From Lampropedia aestuarii (GTDB lineage Bacteria > Pseudomonadota > Gammaproteobacteria > Burkholderiales > Burkholderiaceae_C): a stretch of DNA of 64,000 nt. Both the position numbers and the translations under genes were made by a program. Position 1 is the stretch's first letter, and each line of letters starts with the position of its first letter. Shown here piece by piece: positions 18,732 through 27,062 of the stretch. Location: contig NZ_SSWX01000011.1 in the NCBI RefSeq assembly GCF_004803635.1, positions 81,496 through 145,495 of the forward strand, given 5' to 3'. The notes under the pieces were generated by a model, which worked only from the letters and a program-made list of their open reading frames with translations, searched no databases and had not been told where the DNA came from.

Positions 18732-19655
18732 TTACTCCTTGTGTGCTGCAATGGCCGCAACGGGTGCATTAGGCGCTGGGGCCTGCACGGTCTCGGCCGA
18801 GCGCGTGTTCTCACCCACGCCAATAAACTGGTCAATCACGCTTTTGAACAAGTTGGACTGCACGCCACCAAAATGCACGACTGCATGGCCCTGCGAAGGC
18901 TGCGCGACTTTCTTGAAGGTCTCGAAATCCAAGCTGATTGGTGCTGTGCGTACCTGGCTGACCCAGCGCTGAAAATCCTGCTCGCTGGTCGCCTTGGCGA
19001 TGAAATTCATCTGCGAAAAACCATGCCCGCTGTAATTGCCCGACATGCCACGGAACTCACCCTCTTCATTGGCGATCAAGTGCAGCTTGGTGCGCATGCC
19101 GGCCATCGCGTAAATCTGCCCACCCAGCTGTGGGATGAAGAACGTATTCATTGTCGAGTTAGAGGTGATGTCAAACACCAGCTGGCGCCCAGCCGGGAAA
19201 TTCAGCTGGTTCACCGTGGCAATGCCGTAGTCCGGATAGACGAACAACCATTTCCAATCAGTCGCAATCACTTGCACATGCAACGGCTCACCCGCTACAT
19301 CGAGCGGCCGGTATGGATCGAGCTCATGGGTGGACTTCCAGACAATCGTGGCCAGCGCAATGACGATGAGCAGCGGCACGCCCCAGACCACCACCTCGAC
19401 CTTGGTCGAGTGGGCCCAATCAGGCCGGTACTCTTCCTTGGTGTTGCTGGCACGAAAACGCCACGGAAACCACAGCGCCATGACAATCGCCGGCACCACC
19501 ACAATCAGCATCAGGCCAATACAAATAAAAATCAGGTCACGCTGGGCGATGCCCACCGCGCCTTTGGAGTCAAACAACACCCAGTCGCAGCCAGCCAATG
19601 CGGCAGCCAGCGCAGCCAGCCCCCCCCAGCGCAGGCCATTCCAGATTGATTTCAT
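18732..19655 (-). CDS. cyoA: Cytochrome o ubiquinol oxidase subunit II
   Basis: 307 aa lipoprotein (lipobox LAGC near residue 23) with two helices and a periplasmic cupredoxin domain. The copper A cysteines of cytochrome c oxidases are missing: the region reads [19 protein letters not shown], so this is a quinol oxidase. First gene of cyoABCDE-sco, with AAGG before the ATG. The region between it and the divergent MocR gene holds repeated CATACAAA boxes. Confidence 0.95.
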   Translation of the reverse strand: MKSIWNGLRWGGLAALAAALAGCDWVLFDSKGAVGIAQRDLIFICIGLMLIVVVPAIVMALWFPWRFRASNTKEEYRPDWAHSTKVEVVVWGVPLLIVIALATIVWKSTHELDPYRPLDVAGEPLHVQVIATDWKWLFVYPDYGIATVNQLNFPAGRQLVFDITSNSTMNTFFIPQLGGQIYAMAGMRTKLHLIANEEGEFRGMSGNYSGHGFSQMNFIAKATSEQDFQRWVSQVRTAPISLDFETFKKVAQPSQGHAVVHFGGVQSNLFKSVIDQFIGVGENTRSAETVQAPAPNAPVAAIAAHKE

Positions 19656-19706
19656 CGCGAAGCCTTGTCGAAAAAGAGATCAAATAACAGGTAAGATGGA
19701 ATGCAG

Positions 19707-19765
19707 AAAACCATACAAACAAAACCAAAACCATACAAACTGTATCACGATTTCAGACTTGTATG
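19707..19765. promoter_or_regulatory. Operator-like CATACAAA boxes between cyoA and the MocR gene
   Basis: AAAACCATACAAAC occurs at 19707-19720 and again at 19727-19740, a direct repeat with a 20-bp period. A third, inverted box CTTGTATG lies at 19758-19765. Two directly repeated half-sites are typical of MocR/GabR-type operators. The same boxes recur at 21530-21570. Confidence 0.6.
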
Positions 19766-19807
19766 TTTTTTTTAATGCGTACAAAAATCATTGAAACACC
19801 TGCATCC

Positions 19808-21217
19808 ATGCCGTTAGACCGCAAACTCAAAAAAGCCAATCACGCCTGGATACGTCCACTGCAAGCCAAAGGCGGCGCCAGATACATACAAATTTCCCAG
19901 CAAATCATGGCCGCCATCGACGATGCCGTTTTGCTGCCAGGCGACCGCCTGCCACCGCAGCGCGACTTGGCGCAGCTGTTTGGCGTGGACCTGACCACCG
20001 TCACGCGCGCCTTGACCGAGGTGCGCAACGCGGGCTTGCTCGATGCGCATGGCGCAGGCGGCACCTTCATCACCACCAGCAGTGCCAAAGACAATCGCAC
20101 GGTGGATCTGAGCATGAACATCCCACCGCTGCTGCACGGCAGTGCCTTTGCACAAGCCATGGCACAAGGCCTGCAAGCGACGGTGCCGTTGCTGGGCCAA
20201 GGCGACCTGATGAGCTACCACGTCGGCCCCGGCACCAAGGCCGACCGCGAAGCTGCGGCGCTGTGGCTGCGGCCCATGCTGGGTGCGATCGACAGCGACC
20301 GCATCGTGATTTGTCCAGGCACGCAGTCGGCGCTAGCCGCATGGTTATTGGCCTATACCGAGCCTGACGACAGCATCGTTGTCGATACGTTGACCTACCC
20401 CGGCATGCTGGCCGCCGCCCGTTTGATGCAGCGCAACATCGTGCCGGTAGAAGCCGATGCGCAAGGCATGTGCCCCGATGCTTTGGAGGCGGCCTGCAAA
20501 AACCACGCTCCAGCGATGGTGTATCTGGTGCCTACCATCCACAACCCGACCACAGTCACGCTGCCCCAAGAGCGCCGCCAGGCTTTGCTGGCCGTGGCCA
20601 GCCGCTACCAGATCCCGATTCTCGAAGACGATCCATACTGGCTGCTTGCAGGCGACGCCCCACCCCCGCTGGCGACCATGCAAAGCGCCAGCAGCAGCCC
20701 GGTGTACTACGCATCGACCCTGTCCAAGTATTTGGCACCAGGGCTGCGCACCTCATACATGGTCGTGCCGGCCGCTCAGCCAATTGAGCCTTTGCTGGAT
20801 GCGCTGCGCTCGATCACGCTGATGGCCCCACAGCCACTGGTTGCGCTGGCCAGCCACTGGATTCGCAGTGGTCTGGCGCAGGAGCTGTTTGAGAAAGCCC
20901 GCCAAGAGCTGGTCAAACGCCAGGCGATTGCGCACAGCATCTTGCCCCAGCCGCTGTGGGCACACCCCGGCGGCCTGCATGCGTGGCTGCCGCTATCGAC
21001 CAAGATCGACCTCTACCGCATCATCCAGACCGCGCAAGAGCAAGGCCTGGGCGTAGCCAATGCCGAAGCCTTTTCCCAGGCCGACACACCGCCCAGCGGC
21101 ATTCGCATCTCGCTGGGCGGCGCGCCCGATGCGCGTGGCCTGCAAACAGCACTGGAAAAACTCACAGCGATCCTGCGCGACCAACAAGCCCCGCGCGCAC
21201 CACAAGCGATTGTGTGA
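19808..21217 (+). CDS. MocR/PdxR-type transcriptional regulator (GntR HTH plus aminotransferase-like domain)
   Basis: 469 aa from ATG 19808; ATGs at 19763 and 19775 lie in frame but overlap or directly follow the operator boxes. N-terminal winged helix of the GntR family (about 20-85: RYIQISQQIMAAIDDAVLLP, then PPQRDLAQLFGVDLTTVTRAL). The rest is a fold-type I aminotransferase-like domain with NPTTVTLP, EDDPYW and STLSKYLAPGLRTSY, whose Lys near 307 would bind PLP. Such regulators sense PLP or amino compounds and often act on the divergent gene. Here that would be the cyo operon, which is unusual. Confidence 0.9.
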   Translation: MPLDRKLKKANHAWIRPLQAKGGARYIQISQQIMAAIDDAVLLPGDRLPPQRDLAQLFGVDLTTVTRALTEVRNAGLLDAHGAGGTFITTSSAKDNRTVDLSMNIPPLLHGSAFAQAMAQGLQATVPLLGQGDLMSYHVGPGTKADREAAALWLRPMLGAIDSDRIVICPGTQSALAAWLLAYTEPDDSIVVDTLTYPGMLAAARLMQRNIVPVEADAQGMCPDALEAACKNHAPAMVYLVPTIHNPTTVTLPQERRQALLAVASRYQIPILEDDPYWLLAGDAPPPLATMQSASSSPVYYASTLSKYLAPGLRTSYMVVPAAQPIEPLLDALRSITLMAPQPLVALASHWIRSGLAQELFEKARQELVKRQAIAHSILPQPLWAHPGGLHAWLPLSTKIDLYRIIQTAQEQGLGVANAEAFSQADTPPSGIRISLGGAPDARGLQTALEKLTAILRDQQAPRAPQAIV

Positions 21218-21263
21218 TCGCAGCTGGCAACTTCACGGCCGCCTGCCGCGGCCAGCTGCGTGA

Positions 21264-21497
21264 TCAGGGCTGATTCGCAGCTTCCTCACACAGCTGCAGT
21301 TGCTGGCCGGTTGCCAGCACCAGCAAGGCATTGCCTGTGCGCAATGCATGAGAATTGTCGTAGCGGTAGCGCAGCACGGTCTCGACTGAGCCGTCGACGC
21401 GCTGCATGCGGGTAGTCTGGCACTCCACTGATACACAGTCACCCGCTTCGGTGCGCGCCACCACCCAGGTATTGTGCAATTGCATCTGAAATGGCAT
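21264..21497 (-). CDS. Small protein of unknown function
   Basis: 77 aa if started at the ATG 21495-21497 (MPFQMQLHNTWVVARTEAGD); a start 15 codons further up would run into the operator boxes. Charged and beta-rich in feel, with two Cys (VSVECQ and QLCEE), no signal peptide and no transmembrane helix. I do not recognise the family. It is convergent with the MocR gene and divergent from the small membrane protein gene, with CATACAAA boxes in its upstream region. Confidence 0.5.
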   Translation of the reverse strand: MPFQMQLHNTWVVARTEAGDCVSVECQTTRMQRVDGSVETVLRYRYDNSHALRTGNALLVLATGQQLQLCEEAANQP

Positions 21498-21529
21498 CGT
21501 GCTTTCGGCGCTCCATTTTTGAATATAAA

Positions 21530-21570
21530 CATACAAAACCATTTTGTATGGATTTAATTCTCATTGTATG
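21530..21570. promoter_or_regulatory. Second set of CATACAAA operator-like boxes
   Basis: CATACAAAA (21530-21538) and TTTTGTATG (21542-21550) form a perfect 9-bp inverted repeat with a 3-base spacer. A further ATTGTATG lies at 21563-21570, 20 bp beyond the previous GTATG. Box sequence and the 20-bp period equal those upstream of the MocR gene, so both sites are probably bound by the same regulator. Confidence 0.6.
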
Positions 21571-21583
21571 TGAAAATAATTCC

Positions 21584-21871
21584 ATGCACACTGCTTCTTT
21601 CCCCCGCCCTGCGTCTAAAGCCCGCTTCCATACGGTCATGCTGGCCTGCCTGGGCTTCACCATCGCGATGACCGCTGCACTGGTGTATGTCGTCTCACGT
21701 CCCCAAACGCCACAAGTCCAAAGCGCCGAACAGCATGCAATCACCATGTGCAGGCAGCGCAGCGAAGACCCTGCGCGCACCGCCATCTACCGCAGCACAC
21801 ACGGCCAGGCCTGCCAGGAAATGGAAAAACAGTACCGGCTGAAATTCGGCCAAGCCCCCGAGGCCTCCTGA
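21584..21871 (+). CDS. Small membrane-anchored protein of unknown function
   Basis: 95 aa from ATG 21584; the longer frame to 21491 overlaps the operator. One helix near 18-40 (VMLACLGFTIAMTAALVYVV) is followed by a short charged periplasmic part with two Cys (TMCRQRSED and GQACQEME). No family recognised. It stops 2 bp before the thioredoxin-like gene and the two are surely cotranscribed, so it may be a partner or assembly factor of that protein. Confidence 0.65.
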   Translation: MHTASFPRPASKARFHTVMLACLGFTIAMTAALVYVVSRPQTPQVQSAEQHAITMCRQRSEDPARTAIYRSTHGQACQEMEKQYRLKFGQAPEAS

Positions 21872-21873
21872 GC

Positions 21874-22482
21874 ATGCGGCCCAAGCAAGGCAAGCGGCAG
21901 CGGCTGTTTGTGTGCCTGTGCGCACTGGTGATGCTGGCAACCGCTACGGCGCTGTGGCAGTACTTCGGTTTTGGCAACCAAAGCAGCTGGGGCGAGCGGG
22001 CCATGGTGTTTGAAGACAGTGCGCTGCAACTGCCGCCTGAGCTGGCAGGCGCCACCGGGCGCATTCGCCTGGTGCATTTCTGGGACCCTGAATGCGCAGG
22101 CTGCAACCGCGAAACCAGCGCGCACCTGAGCTACCTGATCAGCATGTACCGGCGTGAGGACATCGACTTCTTCAGCGTGCAAAAGCCCGGCACCAAAGGT
22201 CAGCTGCCGGCCTTTTTGCAAGGCAAGCTCACACCACTGGCCCACATCGACGGCATGGCGCACATTCCAGCCAGCCCGTTTGTGGCCATTTGGGACGGCC
22301 AAGGCCAACTCGCTTACGCTGGTCCATACAGCCTGGGCATGGTCTGCACTTCCGCCAATAGTTTTGTCGAGCCATTGCTGGAGCGGCTATTCAAGGGCGA
22401 AAGCCTGACGCCAACGGGCATTCTGGCAGTGGGCTGCTACTGCCCTTGGGCTGAGCCGCAGACCAGCCAAGCCGGCCATTAA
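21874..22482 (+). CDS. Thioredoxin-like membrane protein (DUF6436-like)
   Basis: 202 aa from ATG 21874. An N-terminal helix (about 11-30) anchors a thioredoxin-fold domain with HFWDPECAGCNRE; the CxxC is at 74 and 77. The C-terminus contains SLTPTGILAVGCYCPW, a conserved Cys-rich end that resembles DUF6436 proteins. It probably faces the periplasm and handles disulfides or metal; the substrate is unknown. It follows the small membrane protein gene at 2 bp and is under the second CATACAAA box set. Confidence 0.65.
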   Translation: MRPKQGKRQRLFVCLCALVMLATATALWQYFGFGNQSSWGERAMVFEDSALQLPPELAGATGRIRLVHFWDPECAGCNRETSAHLSYLISMYRREDIDFFSVQKPGTKGQLPAFLQGKLTPLAHIDGMAHIPASPFVAIWDGQGQLAYAGPYSLGMVCTSANSFVEPLLERLFKGESLTPTGILAVGCYCPWAEPQTSQAGH

Positions 22483-22600
22483 AGCCAGGCCGCAATCAAC
22501 GCCAACACTTGAGCCGGTTGCTCGCGGTGCGGCACATGCGCGACACTGCCTAGCCCGCCATGAGCGCAGCTAGCCGTGCCAATGCGCCAAGCTCGCCTGC
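22479..22600 (-). pseudogene. C-terminal remnant of an alpha/beta hydrolase
   Basis: On the minus strand 22479-22565 encodes a tail reading GLGSVAHVPHREQPAQVLAL and IAAWL before a stop. This matches the end of alpha/beta hydrolases, where the catalytic His sits in GHxPHREQP. Upstream the frame soon breaks and no start or nucleophile region is visible. It lies behind the SDR gene on the same strand, so the TRAP operon may once have ended with a hydrolase gene. Confidence 0.4.
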
Positions 22601-22612
22601 CAGCGCTGCACC

Positions 22613-23494
22613 TCAGGCCATTGCCGCGTAGCTGGCGCCTGCTGGCATAGGACTGTCTGGATCGACAAAAATATCAACCATCAGCGCGCTGCCTGGATCA
22701 TTGCGGTAGATATCAAAATGTGTCACCCCCTCCTGCGCTAACACCTCGTCATCCAACACAAACTGGCCGGTGAATTCCTTGGCCGGGCGCTGCAAGATCG
22801 CATAGGCGGCATCGGCCATGATCTCGGGCTTGCGCGATTGGCGCAGCATCGCCTCACCACCGAGCGCGAACTCCACGGCGGCGGTGGCCACCGTCGTGCG
22901 CGGCCACAACGCATTGCAGGCAATGCCTGCACCGCGCAGCTCCTCAGCCAGCCCCAGCATCACCATCGACATGCCGTATTTCGACATCGTGTAAGGCAAA
23001 TGCTGGGCAAACCAGTCGGCACGCATCGTCAACGGTGGCGACAGCGCCAAAATGTGCGGATTGGCGCTCCCCCGCAAATACGGAATGCACGCACGCGACG
23101 TCACAAAGGTGCCTCGCATATTGATTTGCTGAATCAGGTCAAAGCGCTTGAGGTCAATGTCTTCGGTCGTTGCCAAATGGATCGCCGAAGCATTGTTGAT
23201 ACAAGCATCAATACCGCCAAAGTGCTGCGCGGCCTGAGCAACTGCCGCCAGCACTTGCGCCTCGTCGCGCACATCGACCACCAGCGGCAAGGCCTTGCCG
23301 CCGGCCTCCTCAATCGCCTCGGCTGCGGTGTAAATCGTGCCAGCCAATTTGGCGTGTGGCTCGGTGGTCTTGGCGGCAATCACGATATTGGCTCCATCGC
23401 GTGCGGCGCGCAGCGCAATCGCCAGGCCAATGCCACGGCTTGCGCCAGTAATGAACAAGGTTTTCCCAGCCAAGGGTGGGTGCTGATCCGTCAT
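22613..23494 (-). CDS. SDR-family oxidoreductase (HSDL2 / citronellol dehydrogenase-like)
   Basis: 293 aa from the ATG 23492-23494, with AGGA upstream. Short-chain dehydrogenase with TGASRGIG at 16-23 for NAD(P) binding, NNAS, and the catalytic YTMSK (Tyr168, Lys172). AAKTTEPHAKLAGTI and LALSPPLTMR are typical of the HSDL2-like group, to which the citronellol/citronellal dehydrogenases of the atu pathway are also assigned. It is 84 bp behind dctM and probably belongs to the TRAP operon, so it may oxidise the imported substrate or its product. Confidence 0.85.
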   Translation of the reverse strand: MTDQHPPLAGKTLFITGASRGIGLAIALRAARDGANIVIAAKTTEPHAKLAGTIYTAAEAIEEAGGKALPLVVDVRDEAQVLAAVAQAAQHFGGIDACINNASAIHLATTEDIDLKRFDLIQQINMRGTFVTSRACIPYLRGSANPHILALSPPLTMRADWFAQHLPYTMSKYGMSMVMLGLAEELRGAGIACNALWPRTTVATAAVEFALGGEAMLRQSRKPEIMADAAYAILQRPAKEFTGQFVLDDEVLAQEGVTHFDIYRNDPGSALMVDIFVDPDSPMPAGASYAAMA

Positions 23495-23559
23495 TTTTTT
23501 CCTATCTATCCATCTCAAAGTCATTGAATCCGAGCACTAGGCACGCTCTGCAAATTTCC

Positions 23560-23584
23560 CTAAGCGCCTGTTCAAAAGCTATTT
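23560..23584. repeat. Dispersed repeat fragment E
   Basis: TAAGCGCCTGTTCAAAAGCT followed by ATTTGCC, between the SDR gene and dctM. It shares the GCCTGTTCAA block with copies at 26866, 44197 and 52943. Short, so the assignment is tentative. Confidence 0.4.
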
Positions 23585-24886
23585 GCCCCAGTTCGGCAAA
23601 AACAACACCAGATCGGGAAAGAACATCATCAGCGCAAGCAGCACAAAATCGGCCACAATGAACCACACCACGCCTTTGAAAATGCCAGTGGTAGAGATCA
23701 GATTACCGACCACGCCCTTGATGACAAACACATTCATGCCTACGGGCGGCGTGATCATGCTGATCTCCAGCAACTTGGTCAGCACCACGCCAAACCAGAC
23801 CAGGCTCAAATCCGCCGAGCTGATGATTGGCAAGACAATCGGCAAGGTCAGCAACATGCAACCGATCGGCTCAAGAAACAGGCCCAGCAGCAGGTAGATC
23901 AACACGATGCCCAGCAGCACCCAGAACATGTCGGCGCTTTGGCCAATGATCAGATCCGACACGTATTCACCAGCGCCCGACAGTGCCAAAAAGCGCTGCA
24001 ACAGGCTCGCGCCAATGCCGATGATCAGCAAAGCCGTAGTCGTCAGCAAAGTTTCCAAAATCGCATGCTTGAACCGCTGCCAGCTCAAGGAGCCCGCGAC
24101 AAAGGCGACGACACAAGCCAGAAATGCGCCGATTGCACCGGCTTCGGTGGGCGTGAAAAAACCGCTGAACAGACCACCAAAAATCCCCACCATCACCAGC
24201 ACAATGGGCCAAATCTCTTTCAATGCCTTGAGCTTGTCTGCCGTCGCAACCTGCTCGCTCACCGATGGGGCCAAAGCTGGATTGAGTTTGACTCGCACGA
24301 CAATCACAGCGATGTAGCCGACCATGGTCAGCAAGCCAATCGTCACGCCGCCCAAAAACAGCTCTGTGATCGAAGTTTGCGCAATGATGCCGTAAAGAAT
24401 CATGATGATCGAAGGCGGTATCAGTGCGCCAATGGTGCCACCAGCAGCGACAGTGCCAGTGGCCAACTCGGCACTGTAGCGCTGCTTCATCATCTCCGGC
24501 ACAGCAATGCGGCCCATCGCTGCCGAGCATGCCACCGACGAGCCGCAAACCGACGAAAAACCCGCGCAACCCAAAACACCAGCGATCGCCAGGCCACCGG
24601 GAATACCTGCCAACCACAAACGCGCTGCGCGAAACAGCCCTTCAGTCAGTTGCGCGTGGTAGCAAATAAAACCCAGCAGCAAAAACATGGGCACCGAGCT
24701 CAGCACCCAATTGGTCGAGAACTGGTAGGGAATCACGCCCAGCGCCCCCCAGGCGACGTTCCAGCCCATCAAATACCACAGCCCGGTAAACGACACGGTG
24801 ATCATGCTGACCCCAATCGGCACACGCAGGCCAATCAAGACCAGCAGCAAGCCAATGCCTGTCAAACCCACTTGTACGTCTGTCAT
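23579..24886 (-). CDS. TRAP transporter large permease (DctM)
   Basis: 435 aa, the standard length for DctM subunits, with about 12 hydrophobic helices. Characteristic blocks are GFICYHAQLTEGLFRAARLW, then SVCGSSVACSAAMGRIAVPEM and GTIGALIPPSIIMILYGI, and PPVGMNVFVIKG near the end. It forms the sodium-driven channel of a TRAP carrier for an organic acid. Directly behind dctQ (13 bp). Confidence 0.95.
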   Translation of the reverse strand: MTDVQVGLTGIGLLLVLIGLRVPIGVSMITVSFTGLWYLMGWNVAWGALGVIPYQFSTNWVLSSVPMFLLLGFICYHAQLTEGLFRAARLWLAGIPGGLAIAGVLGCAGFSSVCGSSVACSAAMGRIAVPEMMKQRYSAELATGTVAAGGTIGALIPPSIIMILYGIIAQTSITELFLGGVTIGLLTMVGYIAVIVVRVKLNPALAPSVSEQVATADKLKALKEIWPIVLVMVGIFGGLFSGFFTPTEAGAIGAFLACVVAFVAGSLSWQRFKHAILETLLTTTALLIIGIGASLLQRFLALSGAGEYVSDLIIGQSADMFWVLLGIVLIYLLLGLFLEPIGCMLLTLPIVLPIISSADLSLVWFGVVLTKLLEISMITPPVGMNVFVIKGVVGNLISTTGIFKGVVWFIVADFVLLALMMFFPDLVLFLPNWGK

Positions 24887-24899
24887 GTGTGCAATGTCC

Positions 24900-25445
24900 T
24901 TAAAGAGTCTCAGCTGGTGTGCTGTCGGCGCGCTTGCGCTCGCTGTCCAGACCTGAGGTTTGGCCCGTCAGGTACACGACAAACTTGTAGAGCACAACGA
25001 CAAACATCAGCAGACAGCCCACTGGCAAAAAGAAGTAGGTCGGCCACACTGCCAGGCTGTCCTCGCCTTGCACGACCGAGGCCTTGATGCCGTATTTGCC
25101 CATGGCCTCTTGCCAGGAGCGCACAGCCATCAGCCCAAACACCGCAGCCGACAAGAGCAACATCCAGCCGGCCAGATGTTTTTGCACCAAAGGCGGCAGC
25201 CGCTCGGTCAGCACTTCGACCGAGATATGGGCCGACTTTTGCTCGGCAAATGCCAGCGGCATGAACGCGGCAATCGCCATGTAGTAGTAGGAGACGATGG
25301 TGATCGTGCCAGGCAGCGGGTAGTTGAAGGCATTGCGGGCAACCACATCCAAGGTGATGTGCAGCATCATGAACGCAATGGCCAGCCCGGCAATGACGGT
25401 GACCGAATCGATCAAACGAGACAGCAATCGGCCTATGGCTTGCAT
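24900..25445 (-). CDS. TRAP transporter small permease (DctQ)
   Basis: 181 aa from the ATG 25443-25445, with AAGGA upstream. Four hydrophobic helices and the family pattern LDVVARNAFNYPLPGTITIV, then a hydrophilic HISVEVL stretch and a last pair of helices. It connects the receptor with DctM. Order dctP-dctQ-dctM on the minus strand. Confidence 0.93.
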   Translation of the reverse strand: MQAIGRLLSRLIDSVTVIAGLAIAFMMLHITLDVVARNAFNYPLPGTITIVSYYYMAIAAFMPLAFAEQKSAHISVEVLTERLPPLVQKHLAGWMLLLSAAVFGLMAVRSWQEAMGKYGIKASVVQGEDSLAVWPTYFFLPVGCLLMFVVVLYKFVVYLTGQTSGLDSERKRADSTPAETL

Positions 25446-25499
25446 GGCGAATCCTTCATAGAAAAAAAGCGCTGGCGGGCAGCCAGCAGGCATTGAACA

Positions 25500-26663
25500 T
25501 CACAGGCCATAAGAGCCGGCATCGACTTTGGAGAACACCTCATTCCAGTAGACCTCAGCCAACTCCTCGCGGCTGCCCACGTCCTGCACCAGCAGTACCC
25601 ATTTCTCCAGTACTGGGCGAAACTGCGCAAGCATTTCGTCGCCGCGTTGCACGCCATGGGTTTTGGCGAAATACTCGACAATGGTTTGCATGTCCTGCCG
25701 GGCAAAATCGCGGGTTTTTTGCAACAGCGCAGGATCGGCCTCGTGCACCTTGCCGCCGCGCTGGCGCACTTGCTCAAGGATTTCTTTCTCTCGCTGGTGG
25801 TAGACGAACGGGATATAGGCTGGCATCACCGTACCGGCGCGCAGCAACACCTGGCGCTGCTCGGTGCTCAAGCCCTTCCAGACCTTGCTATTGACCTGTG
25901 TCACGCCAGTGCCGGCAAAAATGCCTCCCGGCACATCGACAGTGACATCAGACACCGCCTCAATCAGGCCCAAATTGGTCAGCTCAGGAATCGACACCAC
26001 CACGCAATCGACCACGCCTTGTTTGAGCGCCTCCAAGGCCTCGTTCGAAGACATGGTCACCGGCTGCGCGCCCATTGCCCTGGCCCAGCGCGACCAATGG
26101 GAGCCGGCCACACGCAGGCGTTTGCCTTTGAGCTCTTGTTCATTGCGCACCGGCTTATTGCAGTTGAGGTAGTACGGTGAGCTGGCCGCAGGCCCGGTGA
26201 AGACCTGATTTTGCTGGGCGAATTCGGCCTGGCATTCAGGGCACTTGGTGAATACGAACTCCGATAGCGCGCCCACATAGGCCATGCCTTCGCGCCCGCG
26301 TACGCGCTCATCCATCGTCAACAGCTGCATTGAGGACTCAGCCAGCAAATTGAAGTGCGGATACTCGGCCGGAAAATACGGTGCCAGCAAATAGCCCATA
26401 TCGGCCATGCCATCGCGCAGCCCGGCAGAGGTCTCGGCAAAATTCAGCAAGGACAGCGGATAGACCCGCACCTTCAAATCGCCCTTGCTCAAGTCTTTCA
26501 CCGCCGCTGCATACGCCTGCCCGGCCTTGTCCGAATCCGAGCCCGATGGAAAGCCCATCGCATAGCGCAGGTCACGTGCCTCGGCAACACCTGCGCCTAG
26601 CAGCAACGCGCCCACTACCGCGCAGGCCGTCAGCCCTTGCCACACCCTTCTGATCAGTTGCAT
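25500..26663 (-). CDS. TRAP transporter substrate-binding protein (DctP)
   Basis: 387 aa from the ATG 26661-26663, with GGAG upstream; signal peptide about 1-29 ending in AEA. DctP fold with GMADMGYLLAPYFPAEYPHFN, KRLRVAGSHWSRWARAMGAQ and the conserved GVVDCVV region. It carries a CPEC motif (EFVFTKCPECQAEFAQQNQV) and a further Cys (LNCNKP) that are uncommon in DctP proteins and also occur in the paralogue at 47122-48270. First gene of the TRAP operon, divergent from a thiolase gene. Ligand unknown; a carboxylic acid is likely by family. Confidence 0.93.
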   Translation of the reverse strand: MQLIRRVWQGLTACAVVGALLLGAGVAEARDLRYAMGFPSGSDSDKAGQAYAAAVKDLSKGDLKVRVYPLSLLNFAETSAGLRDGMADMGYLLAPYFPAEYPHFNLLAESSMQLLTMDERVRGREGMAYVGALSEFVFTKCPECQAEFAQQNQVFTGPAASSPYYLNCNKPVRNEQELKGKRLRVAGSHWSRWARAMGAQPVTMSSNEALEALKQGVVDCVVVSIPELTNLGLIEAVSDVTVDVPGGIFAGTGVTQVNSKVWKGLSTEQRQVLLRAGTVMPAYIPFVYHQREKEILEQVRQRGGKVHEADPALLQKTRDFARQDMQTIVEYFAKTHGVQRGDEMLAQFRPVLEKWVLLVQDVGSREELAEVYWNEVFSKVDAGSYGL

Positions 26664-27062
26664 TGCAGTCTCCACAGTGGTTTGGCAGCGGTCGCGCTAC
26701 CGGTACAGAAATGCGGTGCAAACCCGGTTCAAAGGCCTGCATTTGCCACCCCGCAATGGTTGGGCAGCAGCCGCTGTTTGGTCTTGTGTTTATTAGCTGG
26801 CCATGGACGGGTTTTCCCACATCAGCCCATTGCTGCGGCAGGCGGCAACTGGCAACTGAGGGCAAGCGCTTAGAGCATGTTCAAAGTCTCGACGCAGTCG
26901 CGCAAGGCACAAAAAAGAGGCAATACAAGACGCCCGCAGTCACCCATGGGACGGGTGAAGAGGCCCGGCGGGGAGATCATGCACACAGACAAAACACCTG
27001 TTACAGGGTGCACGCTATCTGCGCCACTCGCCGCTTAAACCCGCCCATTCCTAGGAGTTGCC
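26664..27062. other. Divergent intergenic region dctP / thiolase
   Basis: About 400 bp between the divergent TRAP operon and thiolase gene, holding repeat copy C near 26866. The promoters of both units must be here, but none is clear enough to place. Open frames look random. Confidence 0.5.
26866..26916. repeat. Dispersed intergenic repeat, copy C (short form)
   Basis: GCGCTTAGAGCATGTTCAAA, GTCTCGACGCAGTCG and then GCAAGGCACAAAAAA. It has the left and right ends of copy B (52943-53052) but lacks the central hairpin part, as if internally deleted. Confidence 0.55.
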
